Source of the DNA: Muribaculaceae bacterium
GTDB taxonomy: Bacteria; Bacteroidota; Bacteroidia; Bacteroidales; Muribaculaceae
Reading direction: 5' to 3'
Assembly (NCBI GenBank): GCA_009775365.1
Contig: VSPM01000119.1
Coordinates: 1-5,048 of the forward strand
DNA length: 5,048 nucleotides
The position numbers and the translations under genes were made by a program. Positions 5,023-5,048 of the stretch are shown piece by piece. Within the stretch, counting starts at the first letter, position 1; each line of letters starts with the position of its first letter. Below the pieces are notes generated by a model. That model saw only the letters and a program-made list of their open reading frames with translations, had not been told where the DNA came from and ran no database searches.

Positions 5023-5048
5023 AAAGTTTACAACTCGGATTTTGGACT

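Larger units (their letters stand above)
4751..5048. other. Gene-free stretch, intron domain IV or joined element end
   Basis: No convincing gene is seen on either strand. On the minus strand a frame is open from 5046 to a TAG at 4899-4897 (49 residues, ending ITENQPLIK), but it shows no reverse transcriptase, maturase or integrase motif and is probably chance. The stretch holds a strong hairpin (4839-4872), two short direct-repeat pairs (4878-4898 and 5006-5022) and a small dyad CTGCAAATGCAG (4959-4970). TATTTTTG at 4996-5003 fits a plus-strand Bacteroidetes -7 box but lacks a TTTG partner. The DNA could be domain IV of the intron after its ORF, or the end of another mobile element inserted there. 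Confidence 0.5.

Noticed and set aside
4390..5046. Minus-strand frame interrupted only by TAG at 4897-4899, as if TAG were sense
   Set aside because: The frame crosses intron ribozyme structure and antisense recD2, so its openness is chance and gives no support for TAG recoding.

Overview
The window looks like accessory DNA from a gut-type Bacteroidales genome (Bacteroides, Muribaculaceae or a relative). The evidence is a textbook Bacteroidetes promoter (TTTG, 20 bp, TATCTTTG), the absence of Shine-Dalgarno leaders, and protein types common in that order: a HipA kinase of the GGARPK type, a HU-family protein of the ARNISKNTT / IPAHNIPAFKP type, and a DUF3781-like protein. The order is inferred from these signs; the species cannot be told.

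Left part (1-3138). A partial minus-strand gene for a small zinc-ribbon protein lies divergent from a three-gene plus-strand unit. That unit is a HipB-like repressor/antitoxin (485-847), a HipA-like kinase overlapping it by 14 nt (834-1958), and, only 19 nt further on, a 386-residue protein with a SAP/Rho-N-like N-terminus and a C-terminal SEC-C zinc motif (1978-3138). The promoter and first codons of hipB carry a cluster of repeats: two inverted repeats with 9-nt spacers, and a 19-bp direct repeat 41 bp apart (17/19 identical). This looks like an autoregulatory operator. All three genes are intact and may form a three-component hip operon.

Middle part (3251-4684). A tightly packed plus-strand run of five genes follows: a HU-like DNA-binding protein, a two-helix membrane protein, a 49-residue acidic protein without Lys or Arg, a DUF3781-like protein, and the N-terminus of a RecD2-type helicase. 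Three of the five are broken in three different ways: an in-frame TAG at HU codon 27, a TGA at codon 58 of the DUF3781-like gene where the family usually has Trp, and a group II intron inserted antisense into the helicase gene at about 4681. The hip operon beside it is untouched, so the decay is local.

Right part (4681-5048). Domains VI and V of a minus-strand group II intron are clear at 4681-4750, with the AGC catalytic triad and a GAAA loop in domain V. The remaining roughly 300 bases hold no recognisable gene. They contain a strong hairpin (4839-4872) and two pairs of short direct repeats with 12- and 11-bp periods that recall binding sites for a recombinase or other protein. No intron-encoded reverse transcriptase is visible before the window ends, so the intron is either longer than what is seen or a 3' remnant joined to other DNA.
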